This document shows positions 36,136 through 49,699 of a stretch of DNA of 64,000 nucleotides, piece by piece. Each line of letters starts with the position of its first letter. Within the stretch, counting starts at the first letter, position 1. Where the stretch lies: the NCBI GenBank assembly GCA_022747635.1, contig JAKTNV010000005.1:36318336-36382335 (forward strand), given 5' to 3'. Origin of the DNA: Hetaerina americana. Lineage: Eukaryota > Arthropoda > Insecta > Odonata > Calopterygidae. The notes under the pieces are model-generated. The model saw only the letters and a program-made list of their open reading frames with translations, was not told where the DNA came from and made no database searches. The position numbers and the translations under genes are program-made.

Positions 36136-36362
36136 ATAATGGGCTGACACAATATAACACAAATATAATAGAATAGCAACATTTAAAAGGACACACACGG
36201 TAAATTGTTCGAGCCTTCGGCCCTCTCAGAGGCCTTCTTCAAGTGAGTCTCACTTGAAGAAGGCCTCCGAGAGGGCCGAAAGCTCGAACATTTTACCGTG
36301 TGAGTGTCCTTTTAAATGTTGCTCTTCTATTTTATTTGTGTTATGTTGTGTCAGCCCATTAT
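36136..36362. repeat. 227-bp inverted repeat flanked by (TA)n
   Basis: Arms 36,136-36,247 and 36,249-36,362 are near-perfect inverses around a single T at 36,248; the central part (CTTCAAGTGAG, T, CTCACTTGAAG) is exact. Each arm contains GAAGAAGGCCTC, GAGGGCCGAA, CTCGAACA, TCCTTTTAAATGTTGCT and GTGTCAGCCCATTAT. (TA)n flanks both outer ends. The arms carry the same TTGAAGAAGG-stem-GAAA arrangement found elsewhere. Family unknown. Confidence 0.9.
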
Positions 36363-36365
36363 ATG

Positions 36366-36427
<62 letters not shown>

Positions 36428-36445
36428 TACATATATGTACATACA
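36363..36445. repeat. (TA)n microsatellite
   Basis: About 50 bp of (TA)n followed by TGTACATACATA-type units, on the right flank of the inverted repeat. Confidence 0.95.
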
Positions 36446-39400
36446 TGTATGTACATATATGCGATGAAATTTGTCAATAGCGCATTGAGGTTAACAATTT
36501 CTTACACGCATTTCTGCTCCAAGATGTGTTTACAAATTCACTTTGGATTCTGGATGTTAGGATATTTGCAGAATTAAATGAAATGAAACAGCTGATTTAT
36601 ATCCTATTCTCAATCCATCAAATTCATACAAAGCTATACCCATGTAGAATCAAGTGGTCAGGATTATATTATTTCAACAAAGCCTACTACACTTCATAAC
36701 ATTCTTGCTATACATTCCCACACAAAAACGCTATGCAAAATACTCATTTATCCTTCACACATATATCCCTTTTCCCAATTCCTTGTCTCACAGAAGAAGT
36801 ACAGCTTTTCAGCTCGGCGCCCAAACTCACCCAAATGGACCTCTAATCAATCAATCTCCACTACTCTTCCCACAACTTTTAAATCACGGCCCTCTAAAAA
36901 TCTCTTAACCTCCTCCGTTCCCACCCCCCCCCACACACACACGCTTCCCATTCCTCCCTTCTTGTCTCCCTCATAGCCTTCTGCCTCATCTCTTTCCATT
37001 TTCCTCGTCTCAAGCACACTCCTTTATCCTCCTTGGCGCAGTCTCTCTCCCTCTCCTTGGTCTCCAGCTATCCCCTTAGTTCATCTTAACCCCTTTCCCC
37101 AACGACTTCTTTTCTGGACACATATACACGCGCCAGCGCGACGCCCCGCCCCCTCCCACCGGCCCTTTCTCCTTTCTCGCCCTGAAAATCTACCCTCCCA
37201 TCACCCACCCCGTCCACTGCCGGCAACACCTCCTTTCAGCATCCTCCTACCCTCCTCATTCGCTTCCCAAAACTCCATTATTCAAACGCTTCCAACTCCA
37301 TCGATCAGACGCTCTCATCGTTCACAGTTCGTTTCACCCTCTCCCATCCCGAATTAGCCCTCTAAAACTCCCCCACCCTTCCTTCCACCCAAGCGCCCTT
37401 TTGTTTGCTCCTACTCTACTCTAATATAGGGAACTCTCTCCCACTCATCTCGCTTTAACCCAGTGCAAACTATTTATCAGGTCTAATCTCTAACCTCCCG
37501 ACAAAGCACGATGGGGAAGAGGTTTAAGTATTGTCAAAGCCCTGGGGAACAGATTGGTCAAGATGGACTCGCAGCGTCGTTCAATTGAAAATGTTAATCG
37601 AAAAACCTTTACGCTTCATGACAATTATAGGCGTAAAAATATTTAAATATGTTTCATATTCATACCAGATCTGCTAATTTCTGTAATGGCGTTGTATGGC
37701 GGTGACAATAGGTGTGCCATTTTATGTTTTACTTATGTACATAATCGGCCCGATATCGTAAATGTTCAGTGAGAATTTTGCCCCTCATGAAAAGCACAAA
37801 TTGATGTTTTATAATTACAAACATTAAATTTTTTCATGGTCATACAGTTCAGTTCTTCTGGGGTTTGATGACAAGAAAAACATATTTATACCATCCATGT
37901 CCGTGCTAAACAAATAGCAGCCCAGATCCACTTCAACAAAAGAATATGAATATAATGTTAGCCCCTTAAGCAATAAAAATGGATATTAAAATATTTTGGA
38001 GTGCCGCGAATCATTAAGTTACATATATTTAAAAGTGATAGCACCCGATGAATTCAAAAAAAATATTGAAATCTTTGCTATTAAATTTAAATTAATTTGC
38101 AATAATTTGGCTTTTGCTAAATAAGACAAATGATCCGTAAGTAAATTTCGGAAAAACTGCCAATTCATATTTATCGTAAAGAAAATATAAACTGTCGCGT
38201 TCGTCATATTTAATGGCAAATTTCCTGTAGTTTAAATTTGAATAATTATCTGTCAAAATAATTGTTCCCGTTGAACTCATTATGCTGTACCTGCGGCATG
38301 AAATAAAAATTGTAAGGAATATCAAGTAAATAAAAATACTGGGCAAAAAATGTTTCAAATTAAATACTCTCTACGGCTTACAAAGGATAGTTAACAATTT
38401 TTCAGTTGATTTAAAACTTACTGCTCTCTTTGGGTATGGTACAAAAAAACTTCCGAAGGTTAACCCTTATTTCAGCCATATCCGACCAGTTGCAATGTAT
38501 TTTCACTAATAGTAGCCTCTACTCTTATCTACTTGAAGGTTTGACATTGTAATGAGGTAAATCATAGGTATCAGAAGAAAAGGAAGTGAACGGTAGATCC
38601 TTATTTGAGAATTTCACGCACAGTTTAGAGTTTAATATTAGGTAAGCTCTATTCTCACCAATGAAACAAAACTTCGGGTAGATTATTGTTTCTATAACCT
38701 ATAAAGCAATAAAGAATCGATGCTTGAAGATACCTCATTTTTGTTACAAATTGCCTTGCTCGTATGAAGGAATGGTTCCATTCTTGCACCAATTTATTTT
38801 ACCCTTCTATGAAAAACAGCTGAAGAAATGACATTCAAAAACCATATAAGAAAAGAAAAGCACTAAAGAATACGATACTGTTTTTCCAAGAGGCCTTACC
38901 GATAACAAAGCATGAATGATGTCTGATGAATAAAGCATGAGCAAGTGTGAACAAGCAGTTTAGCAATTAATTCAACCTTTTCCCGAGTTACGTGTTGGAA
39001 CATTATTGAATGAATGAAGAAGACTTAAAAGGAGATTAAAAGTGTGTTCTTTATTTAACCAAGTTTAAGATTATTTTTGAAACTCGATGATGCATATCTC
39101 ACTAAAGGCATGGCAACGGAGTAAAGATTAATATTGTTGATAAAGGGAACAGATAAATAACCACTAAGTGCATGCACATGCCGTACTTCATTTTTACAGC
39201 ATAACCTACGACGGGGGAATGTGTTGCTCTAATATAGTTATAGTATAGCAATGGAGGATAGAAATGTAAACCAATAAGTGAAAATACAATTTGCAGCAAA
39301 ACAATTTGTTTACCGCTTCCTACCCATAAATTGTAACTTTCATAAATGACATTAAAATGAAGGTGTTGTGCAATAATTAAACAATGATAGGCCAACAAGT

Positions 39401-40000
39401 AACTTTTAATTTTTACTTACAGCTCACTTACTAGATGCTAAAATTCATTATTCTACTGACGAATCAAAAAATAACCCTAGCCTCCTAAACAGAGAGGAAA
39501 CTAAAAAGTTATTTTTAAGTATGGATGTCCATAATTTCCACAAAACGACGCGACTCAAAAAAGTTTACTATACAAAAATATATTTATTAATGTGAAATTA
39601 GCATTTTTTCAAAAAATCTCGAACAAACATATGTGTTATTTCCTTAAGTTAAATTCGATTATAGGACATGCTATGAGATTAAGAAATGAGTATGATGTAA
39701 AAGCTTCAGTTTATAGCCCTTATATAGAATTATCCCCATAATGAAGTAAGATCTGGATCTTCCACGCACCGGTTAAGCCTGCCCACATTTTGAGCGCATT
39801 CACAATTCACAAATCGCGGTAGGCAAGCACAGGAAATCATTAAGAAGAACATTAGAAGATGTTAAAGTCAAGTATATTTGGATATCTCATTCCGTCTTGT
39901 CTTCAAAAAACATGCTCTGACTATATTGGTACGCAAACATGATCTACTGATAAAATCGATTTTTTTCACGGCAATACCAACCGCTATACTCCTTAGCATC
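36446..40000. other. AT-rich DNA with a C/T-rich block
   Basis: About 36,860-37,440 is C-rich and pyrimidine-biased on the plus strand, with a short (CA)n near 36,935. Nothing else is recognised from 37,500 to 40,000. Confidence 0.5.
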
Positions 40001-41350
40001 GCCCGATCTAACTTGCTTGTTCTCTGTCCCTATCTTCATCTCCCTTCTCATCGCCAAGAGCATCGACACTCTCGCTCTATCTTATTTCTCATAAGAATGC
40101 ATTCTTTTCCATCGCGAAGTCCCTCTCGTCATACTTACGAACTCTTTTCTTCCATGCATTGCCTGCCCAACCTCATTCCCCTTACTCTCTCCCTCGAGAG
40201 ACCGACTGGCCACTCCCTTGCCCTCACCCCACTTCCATCCATTTTCCCACTCCAAACACTTCACCCACCTCTCCTCCCATTCCTCGCACACTTGCCTAAT
40301 CACCTTCACATCATGCTCAAAACTCCTTCCCACCCACCCACCCCGGGGCTCGAGCCCCACCTCCCCCCATTCTCCTCCATCTCATCCCACCCCCATATAC
40401 TCTCCTCACACCATTCTTCCGCCTCTTCCCATTCTCCACCTCGCGTCCTCCCTGCCATCTTCCCCTTCCAAACCAACTCCAAATCCAACCTACCCCGCAC
40501 ACCTCGTCTCTCTCTCTCTCTCTCCTCTAACCAAGTCCCCCAACCCCATCCACAACACTCATCTTCCTCAGACATAAAACCAACAAACCCATACCCTTTA
40601 CCTTTCAAGACCCCGAGGGCAGACAGGGAGGCTACACCCAGCCCACGCCACCAAGCTCTGGCGCCTGGGAGGGCGGAAGGGGATGAGTGAGTGAGAGGAA
40701 GGGGGAGCATAATGAGGAGGGGTAGGAGGGAGGGAGGGTGAAAAAGAGAGAGGTAAGGTAACCCGTAAGGATGTAACCTGCAATTTTCGTCCTCCCCTCA
40801 TCACCTCCATCAACTCTCCTTCCACCTTCCCCAGCGTTCCCTGCCTCTCCCTACGCCCCTCCCCTTCTGCCTTATTCACAAGATACCCTCCTCCTCCTCG
40901 GGCCCACAGCCTCCATCGTTCCCGTCTTCCTTCACCTCGAGCCCCCCACCTCGGCGTCGCATCTAATCACCGGCGGCCCCAATTGCCATCACTCCTCCAG
41001 TTTCCTCCTCCTTTCCCGGCCCGGTAACAATCCCACCTCTGTCTCTCTCTCCTTCTCAGACACACACGCACGCACGCTCACAGCGAGGCGAATGGATTCC
41101 CGCCCTAGTCACCTCGAAGGACTCCCTCTCTTATCGCCCTCTCGGGTTCTGGAAACAGTTTTCAATCTCGCTCGCCCCACACCACTCACCGTCGAAATTC
41201 GCTCCTTCCTCTCCTCCCGTCCGTCACCTGTCCCCTCCCTCGCAGTCCCACCTACGTCGTTATCACCCATTTTCCTTCCTCACTCCCACCCGTCCTCCTT
41301 TTCTCTCCCCTCAGCCATACACCTTCAAAAAGTTTCCCAGTTTCAATCGC
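40001..41350. other. Large C/T-rich island with a central G/A switch
   Basis: Pyrimidine-rich at 40,020-40,615, purine-rich at 40,640-40,765 and pyrimidine-rich again at 40,785-41,330. A 270-codon plus-strand frame (39,878-40,690) and minus-strand frames here are composed of Ser/Pro/His/Leu or Glu/Gly/Trp low complexity and are not called as genes. Confidence 0.6.
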
Positions 41351-43770
41351 CTCGGAAGAAAAAACCTATATTTTTCCAGGAATTTTTTTCTTTCGCGTTC
41401 TGGTGGTTTGAGGAAAAAAACGGAGAGGAATTCCTACACGAGATGTGTGAATAGGTTGACTGGTCTCCGAAAATACTTGTGTTTTTTGGGAGGAATCAAT
41501 TTGTGCAGCCCGTGTCAATATGCATTGCTTTCCATTCGTTGAATAACCCAAAACAATTTTGACAGACCTACTGGAGAGTCCATAATTACATCGACTAGTT
41601 AATGACTGAATAAAATGTGGGAAATTCAATGTACCAATCTCTTATTTGTACGTTGTTGGACAGAGAAGTGATATTTAGTTCGCAATTATATTATGGAAAT
41701 AACATAAATCCTTTTAACATTGATGACTACATACATACTTTTTTCGTCATTAATTAATTGAATAATTAGTAACATATTGTTATCATCACATGAATGATAA
41801 ATTTTTATAAGCTCTGACACACAAAATGTCAGTGTTTATAGATGTGGCTGTGAATATTTGTGCTGTTTCAGTTTTTCCTGAGTAGAAATTGAATTTCCCA
41901 GACTTTGCAAGGTTTTCCGTAGTTTATAAGCCTGCAACAAATGTTACTTGTCACAATTTGTTGATAAAGTATGTTGTTAGGAAGTTTTCTTCCTTCTGCA
42001 TTTTTCTGATTCCAAAAACTGCAGTTGTCAGTGAGAGGAGGAACTAATGCGAGGGAAGCGTTTTCTTAGTTCTTAAAAATTTACATCTTAAATGACATGA
42101 TGTTTAGGTTGGGAGATGAGGAGGACCTACCTAATATCAGTCACAATTCCGAGATTATCACAAGGCTTTAGTCCCTCTTTCTTCTATCTGCTCAATCTGT
42201 TCCTGTATCTCTTTCAGCAAAAGATTCACTAACTCGTCTGAAAATTTCGAGAAGGTAAATATTTCACATCCAAGTGAATTCAGAACACAGAAACGGGTCC
42301 TTATATCTTCTCAATTGTTCATCGCCCATCCTCCTGAGATGCGATACGATCACCGTCCCAAGATACGATATCTGAACACTGTTAACAAGTTATCATTCTG
42401 GTCATGTAAAAACGTGATAATAAATGAATTATTGCAATTATCCAGGTAGAAGAAAGTTTTTTTCGGATTACGGAAGTCTTCTGACCCATGGTATTTTTCG
42501 TTAATAGTTCGTTTGCAATAATTGCTGATGCTTGCCTGTGAGGGAAAGCCTCACCGAGAGGATGGAGGTAAGCTCTTTAGAATAACACTGCCACTTGGGG
42601 AAGTAGGAACGTCTTCGCTGCTTCTATTAGCGATTCTGTTGCCAGGTTAGAGATCAGCAAACCAAAAATAACTGCTGCTTCTCTTTCACTTTTACCGCAG
42701 ATGGATTGCTCAAGTATATTGCTCAACGTGGTTTTTGCAAATTTGAATCTCGAGCACTCTTGAGTAGCCATTTCACTCGAAATGATGAACCTTAATGGAA
42801 GTCATCTTGATAATATTTTTTCCCTTTTCCTCAAAAGGCAGATTAAATATAATGAATTTGATTTTCCAATTCATTCAATCTGATGTAAGCATGAGGTCAG
42901 TGAAAATATTTTTTGCGATATTTTTGCGAAACTATTTCGAAATAATTTAGCCTATACTCAACGATTACTTCTCAGCAATTACTGCAACATCCTTTTAGCG
43001 TTCTTTCAAAATTAAATATTCTCTTTCTCTCCCAGGAAATGGTTTTTGTCACACTGATATGTTCTCTATCTGAATATCTATTTCTTAGCCCCACCCTATG
43101 AGCCGGAACGAATTAGGTTCTCCTCTATTATTCATTCCGACATCACCAAGACAAGAATCTTCTTTATTATATTTTCACTTATTCTAAGGACGAAGCAAAT
43201 CATGGCCTAACGCCTTGAAGCCCGATGCAGATAAGCTATTTGATTGAATCTGACACTTAGCCAAAAGACCTCGGAAAATAAAAATGGAGACAAGCTTCAC
43301 ATTTAAGTATAATAATGGTAATATTTACGCGAGTGTCCCGATGACTTTCTGAAAAGCATGTTCTCTTTTCGCAAGTGTAAAATCAATTTTCACATGGGGC
43401 AAACATTATTTTGAGCATTACCAAAAATGCAAGAGCACGGGATAACTTGAGCTTTTGATCACAGTGAATGGCTATGATTCCAGGACTGTCTCATGGCGCA
43501 GCACTCACCTGCAAATAATATATTGTTTCCCCCCGATAACTTCAATAAAAATCTCGAATATTCAATTATCACAGGATGATGGGTCGTATTCCCGAGGGTC
43601 GTGGTTGAAATTCATTTCACGTTCTACCTTATGAATCAAAAAGCATTATCAGCACCCGCATATCCTCTGCTAGCTTTTTTTTCCTCTCGATACATCCGGT
43701 TCACTCACGGGCGTGAGAGCATTCACGCTGTCTCGAAAAACTCACATTCCAAGGGAAAACGCTCGCGCCC
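41351..43770. other. No recognisable feature
   Basis: AT-rich sequence; no domain or repeat is recognised. Confidence 0.5.
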
Positions 43771-46700
43771 TCCCACATCGCCCTTCACCCCGAAACACGA
43801 CCTCCTTTACCAATTACCCTATCCTCCCCCTCCCATTCCTCCCCGTCTACGTCCCCTCCCCCTAAATCTCACCATCATAAGTTCCTTTAAAACCATACCC
43901 ACTCTCCACTACCAAACCCCATCGGACCCTGAACATATTCACGATCCCTCTCTTCCGTTTATCCTAAGCTATTACGTTCGAATCATCGTTCTTTTGTCAT
44001 CTCTGACCCATCTATTCCGTTTCCTGTTATGGCGCAATCTACGAGATAGCACGCTCGAGTCCATTCACTAAAAAAGGGGGAATCGCTGAAATTGAGACAT
44101 CGGAGCATGTTTTCAAAGGTTACTGAATTCCTAGTACTCTTCTAAAGGTTAAAGGGCCGACCAATTCTCACAAATGTGAAGATATTTCACGAAAACAAAT
44201 TATGTTAAACGCAATAAAATTCAGTAATATCCATGTAAGTAATCGATTCTATTTTATTTACTATTTTCAAGTCATTATACGCACTCAAATCACTATTTTA
44301 TAAATGAGTTCTCTGTACAGTCCGCTCTTCACGATCCCTCTGTTTTTTTCATCCGTAGCTATTACGAACGCATAGCTTTATATGTCACATAACGTAAGCT
44401 AATCCATTTCATTTTTTATTTAACATAGAACGCTATTTTACTATTTTAGGAAAATTTTTGGTGTGGACATACGCTTAAGATATCTATTTAATTAAATGCA
44501 GACAAAATTAAATGAGGAAAGAACACGAGGAAGCCCCCATCGTCGAAATTCAAGTACAGCGCTCAACGACATGAATTGAAGTACATTATAATGCAGTAGG
44601 ACCACGTCAAACTCAATAAATTCAAGAAATTTCAATTAAAATTTATTTTTGGCTATTGGATAAAATATTGAAAGTCTTTCAAGGTCTTAAAAGTATTATA
44701 CATTTCCAAATAATTTTTCATCGCTGGAAAAAACCTTGCCAGAAAAACTTTTATCTTTTCAAAATCACTTCTTCTATTAACGTAGTTCCAGAACAATTGA
44801 GCGATTTTAGCAAAATTCACTATGAGAATGTTTACTGCTTCCATACCCAGATCCGAACATAGACCTCAACTACAAGCCTAAAGCTTAACCTTCAGCGGAT
44901 CTTGCTAAAATAAAACTCATGAACACGCCAAAAAATACTCCTTTCTTTCTCAATTCTAATCGAACTTTTATCATCTCCTCTTGCGTCATGATCCGAAGAA
45001 AACCTTCCAAAAACAATTCATCTCCAGCCAGACTCTCTCCGACATTAGCCATCAGCTTCTCTACGCTCAATTCATAGTACCTCTCCAACTCCTCCCTCCT
45101 TAATTATAATGTCCCCCTCCCCCTTTCTTCTACTGTATCCCCTTTACAACACCCTTACTTGACAAGTTTAAGCTCTTTCCCTCCTCTTCCATTGACATTC
45201 TCTTATTCCGTGTTGCACACCTTTCTCCTCATTTCGCACTCCCACTCTCCATTTTATTTCTCCTTCCCAGTTGCATTCTCCACACGTCTCCTTTCCCTAC
45301 CCCAGCTAGACGTCAACATCATCATTATATGATATCCTCTCTTTCCTCCACCTTCATTCCTTCTGCCGAGAGGGAGAGAGAAAACTTAAGTGGCCTCTCA
45401 ACTTCCACCCTTCCCCCGCCCAACTCCCACACTCGTCCCATCCTATTCCCCTCCACTCCTTTTCCTTTCATTCATTCTTTCCCTCCTAATCTTCCCCGTT
45501 CTACGGCTCACCCTCCCATCTCCTCTCCTCCCCGGCGTTCTCGTCTACATTCACACAACGTGAGCGCACCTTAACCCATCTCTCCACTGTATAGCGGTCC
45601 TCCCCCTTCCCTTCGTGACGCCCTTCCACCCTCATCTCCACCCATACCCTTCTTTTCTCCCACTACCTCCAACGCCCCCAACCCCCAGGTCGCCTCTTCC
45701 CCCCACTCCACTCCGTATCACCTCACAACCGCCTGCAGAAACGAGGGCCAGCGATCAGACGCAGAGACCCTTCATCTAACAAGCAAACAATGGAAATGCC
45801 TAACCTATACTTAAATCCTACTTCTTTTTCACTCTTTATGTTCCTCGCTGCCCTTCCTTCCTTCCCTCCCTACCCTAACCAGCGTAACCGAAGCCTTTAC
45901 CTCCTCCTCCCTCAACCTGCCCGGACCCAGCCTCCTCCTCCTCTCAATTCCCACTACCTTCGCGACCATTATCCATTCACTCGCCTCCACTTTTATCCAT
46001 CCTTGTTTCCTTCTCATCCATCTTTAATCTTTTAAGTCTTGTGCATCCTGCTCTTCATCTCCGCGGTTTTTTTTTCTCGCGACCGGAATGACGAGCAACG
46101 TCTTAACGCGTCGCTTCTCCGCTCTGTAGGTACGAGTATTTATCAAAGCTTCAGTATCACGTGCTGTACCCTTGACGAAAATCGGAAGAAAGGAACGTGT
46201 GTTCTGCGTGTTCATAAATAGATATAGAGCTGTGAATGAAAGGTTGGCTAATTTGGAATAGTTAATTTCGGTCTGAGTATAGTAAATAAACCACAAAAAC
46301 AAATCCATTGCCGCTAGAGTTTAAAAAAAATGAAAGTTTAATCAAGTGTGAAAAATTCCGGCTTGATTATAATATTGCTTCAGAAAATTAGTTTTCGAGG
46401 TGATACGTGTTTGAGTCTTTCAAACATATGCGGTGACGGCTAGTTTTTTTATTCATAGTCAGTCAGAAAAAATAAATGAAGCAATGCTAAACTTTATGTT
46501 CAGTTATTAATTCTAAACCAAGTGTATGAAAATACTATATGCTAGACCTCACGATAAGAGTTATAGATAAATACTAATCGTTAATACCATTAATTGACGC
46601 TCGTTTCCTATAAAATTACATACTCTAAGATTCACAACGCTGTCGCCATTTTCTTCCGAAAACATTCGATCGATGTGCATATTTTCATTTTCTGCTTGTT

Positions 46701-47150
46701 TCATGCTTTGTTTTTTTGTGAAAATAGTTTCTCTCGGAGGGTAAGCGTAAAGAGGTAAGGAGTGGAGTGAGATAACAGCAAGACATTTCTTGCAAGGACA
46801 AAAGACGCTCTGCGAAGTAGAAGTGGATGGCAGAAAGAGCATAATGAAAGAGAGATTTATGAGTGAGGTTGAAAACAAAACTCCTGGCGTAAAGAAGGCA
46901 CAGCGAAAAGAGAAAAGGTAACGAAAGATTTCGTGAGAGTGATGAGCTGGGAGTTTCTCACTAGTTGGTGGCTGCGGCTATGCGTGGGGTCGACTTCTAA
47001 GCCTCACGTCCCATTCATTCATGGTATTTCCCATTACTCAAGGCCAGGGCGTAGGGAGATAGAGGAAGGCTGGATAGAAGGAGTAGGATGAGAAGGGATG
47101 GATAGAAGGGGTAGGGAGGGCTCCAGACAAGATTAGGGAACGGATATAGG
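43771..47150. other. Series of C/T-rich blocks ending in a G/A-rich block
   Basis: Pyrimidine-rich blocks lie at about 43,770-43,940, 45,090-45,720 and 45,830-46,030, and a purine-rich block at about 46,730-47,140. The last holds a short imperfect duplication around 47,068-47,118 (GGATAGAAGG.GTAGG). A 67-codon minus-strand frame at 45,088-44,885 is ordinary in composition but unrecognised. Confidence 0.5.
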
Positions 47151-49117
47151 CGGCATTCCGAGGAAATGCGATGGAGGCAATGATGAAAAACGAAGGTGCT
47201 TTCAAATAGGAGTTGCTATCACAGAAAACGACTGTAGATGCACACTTCTATTATAAATGCATAAAATAATGGAAATAAAAAATATCTGAAATTTAATTTT
47301 TAAAATACCATAAAAATATTTCACTAAATCATGGTGTATATGCGTCACTCAACGTGTTATCAACATAATAAGCACATTTTCAATTAAAATTTACTGATTG
47401 TGCAGAAAACATGAAAATTTATCTTAAAAATATCCATTAATCAATAGTTTGACGGAGGAATATCAAAAGCGAATCGATCGGCGAGTCCTTAAACAAAATA
47501 TTTACACAGTTTGTGACCGAACTTAAGTCTCAGTGTCGAAACTAGACTTTAGTAACTACTAAGTCCTAGGGCTTGTGAGCATCACATATACAAATGAGTG
47601 GACCAATTCTTTTCTTTAATCACATTTTTCGAACTGCATGCACTGAAACGCCGAACCAAAATGTAGCAGACGGGAAATAAAACTAAAAGGTAGAGACTAA
47701 TAGATATGATGGATAAAATGAGTTGCAATAATTGTAAGGAGTGATGAGTTGCAATTACTAAGCATATTGATACGACTTTATCGTATACTGATTATTTCAT
47801 ATCGTTGTAGTAGCAAAAACAAAACCATACAAGTTCCACCGAGAACAATCACGAGTACAGTTTAGTATCGTTTACAATGAACTATGTAGACTGAAATAGT
47901 GTGTGATTATCGTATGATACCATCGAATTATATTTTCCAATGAAAATAGTTATTAAACACCTTATCATAAGTTAACTCTCTTTAAAAAATAAATTGGTAC
48001 AGGACTCTTTTTATGTTGTTGTGCAAAAGAAAACATTTCTAAGTTCTCATGTAGCTTATATATGGCCCCATCTACCTCCAATGGATAGCATAAAATTGCA
48101 TGTGTTATTAAATCTAATTTGTCATATTTTATATGAAAAATTGACCAATCAGCTGGCATTCGTAATCTGTATAAAGATAACTGTGATGACGTTAAAAAAG
48201 TGTATTCTGGCCCCGTCGCACTATGGTAGGAAAGCTCATGAAAATAAGATTGGAGAAGTACACTATAGGCACGACAGGTTCAAAATGTTATTTTTCCCAT
48301 GAATGATTAGGGGCCATAATAACTGCCAATGACAGCGATTATGGGTATTTTTTTAAATGCTAAGTAGTCTATTGTAGTGCGTGACCACTTATTTTAATTT
48401 TTCCCATACTAGCAGCTCGACTTAAATATGATATACAATGTAATCCATTGTAAAAATCATCTCCATCAATTGAATTATGTAACTTTTTCATTAGCAATTA
48501 ACAGTTCAGTAATATCCACTTTTGATATTGCATGCATGGTGTGGGATGACTCCCGCCACACACCATAGTGGTGGTTTGTGAAGTACCAACGTCCTGTAAT
48601 TCAATACATTATTAACACTCTTCTAAAACATAGCCATTAAGACCATGTTAAGACAGTCCAGTATCACAAAAAAACTATGCTTACAGTCTGCCTTCAAAGG
48701 TTAAAGGAGATGAAAAAAGGGAATAATTGGAGGTAAATTCCCAAAATAACATAAAACAAAAAGAAAAAATGGAAGAGTGATGAAACTAGAGTTTTTTGAC
48801 ATGGGTATTAGAAAGAACAGATGTAGCTCTAGTCAAGAAAAAAAAGGCAAAATGACCTTGTCTGCAACACATCAACGTCATCATTCTTTTTTGCTATTCT
48901 CCTTTCTTAATAGCTTAGTAAAATAGTCTACGGGCTACGAGAGAGAGGACTGAGAAAATTAATCCGAGAATTGGCGACGATAATGGAGACAGGTGCGAAG
49001 GATCAAGGATATTAAAATCACCTTCAATTCAAGGAAAACCACCCATAATGATAGACCAAAACACTCAGAAAAATAACAGCGACATCTAAAAACTCAAATT
49101 CTATAAAATATTAGGCA

Positions 49118-49118
<1 letters not shown>
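47151..49118. other. No recognisable feature
   Basis: AT-rich sequence. Confidence 0.5.
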
Positions 49119-49200
<82 letters not shown>

Positions 49201-49220
49201 TATATGTATATATATATAAC
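49119..49220. repeat. (TA)n microsatellite
   Basis: About 80 bp of uninterrupted TA, then GATATATG and a shorter TA run. Confidence 0.97.
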
Positions 49221-49470
49221 GCATTAACAGTATCGTTATTGTATCCGGATTATATACTTGTACATGTACCGATATGTGCACATAAAATCCATTAATCCTC
49301 GTAAGCGGTAAAATGTGTCAATTAAATTTAATGTTTTTTATCATGGATTTACAATTTTTTAGTTTTATGATTAAATCACATGTTATTCACAATTCCTATA
49401 ACTAATATCAATCTAAATGTATGTCTCTCGAGGAGTTTAGGTATGCCCACTGGGCATACGGGTGCGGCGC

Positions 49471-49697
49471 TTAAATCTGGGCGAGTACGCGTTTCTTCGA
49501 ATGAGATTTCCTCGCCGGGTTAGCGAAACCTTCCCCAGACTTCTCCCAAGCATTATACTTAGCCACAAAATCGTAAACAGCTGCTCTGGGGTACCTGAAG
49601 AATCGAACTATTTCGAAATATAACGCCTAGCGCGAACATTTTCAATAATAGCGGCTCTTCGATTGTACTCCGCACTTGTACGTAACATCTCGGGCAT
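49471..49697 (-). pseudogene. Tc1/mariner-type transposase N-terminal relic
   Basis: The minus strand from 49,697 reads MPEMLRTSAEYNRRAAIIEN, then VRARRYISK and a stop. After a frameshift it continues FFRYPRAAVYDFVAKYNAWE, then KSGEGFANPARKSHSKKRVL. This is the N-terminal helix-turn-helix plus basic linker of a transposase type common in insect genomes (NPARK..S..R being the recognisable block). Frameshift and stops make it dead, and no catalytic part follows. A 19-bp palindrome (GTATGCCCA, C, TGGGCATAC) lies just downstream at 49,441-49,459. Confidence 0.7.
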
Positions 49698-49699
49698 TT

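Noticed and set aside
39878..40690. 270-codon open frame
   Set aside because: Low-complexity Ser/Pro/His/Leu translation of a C/T-rich island. Overlapping frames are open on both strands, and there is no domain or splice structure.
44885..45088. 67-codon minus-strand frame with ordinary composition
   Set aside because: No recognisable domain or splice context and no neighbouring exon; a frame of this length is expected by chance.
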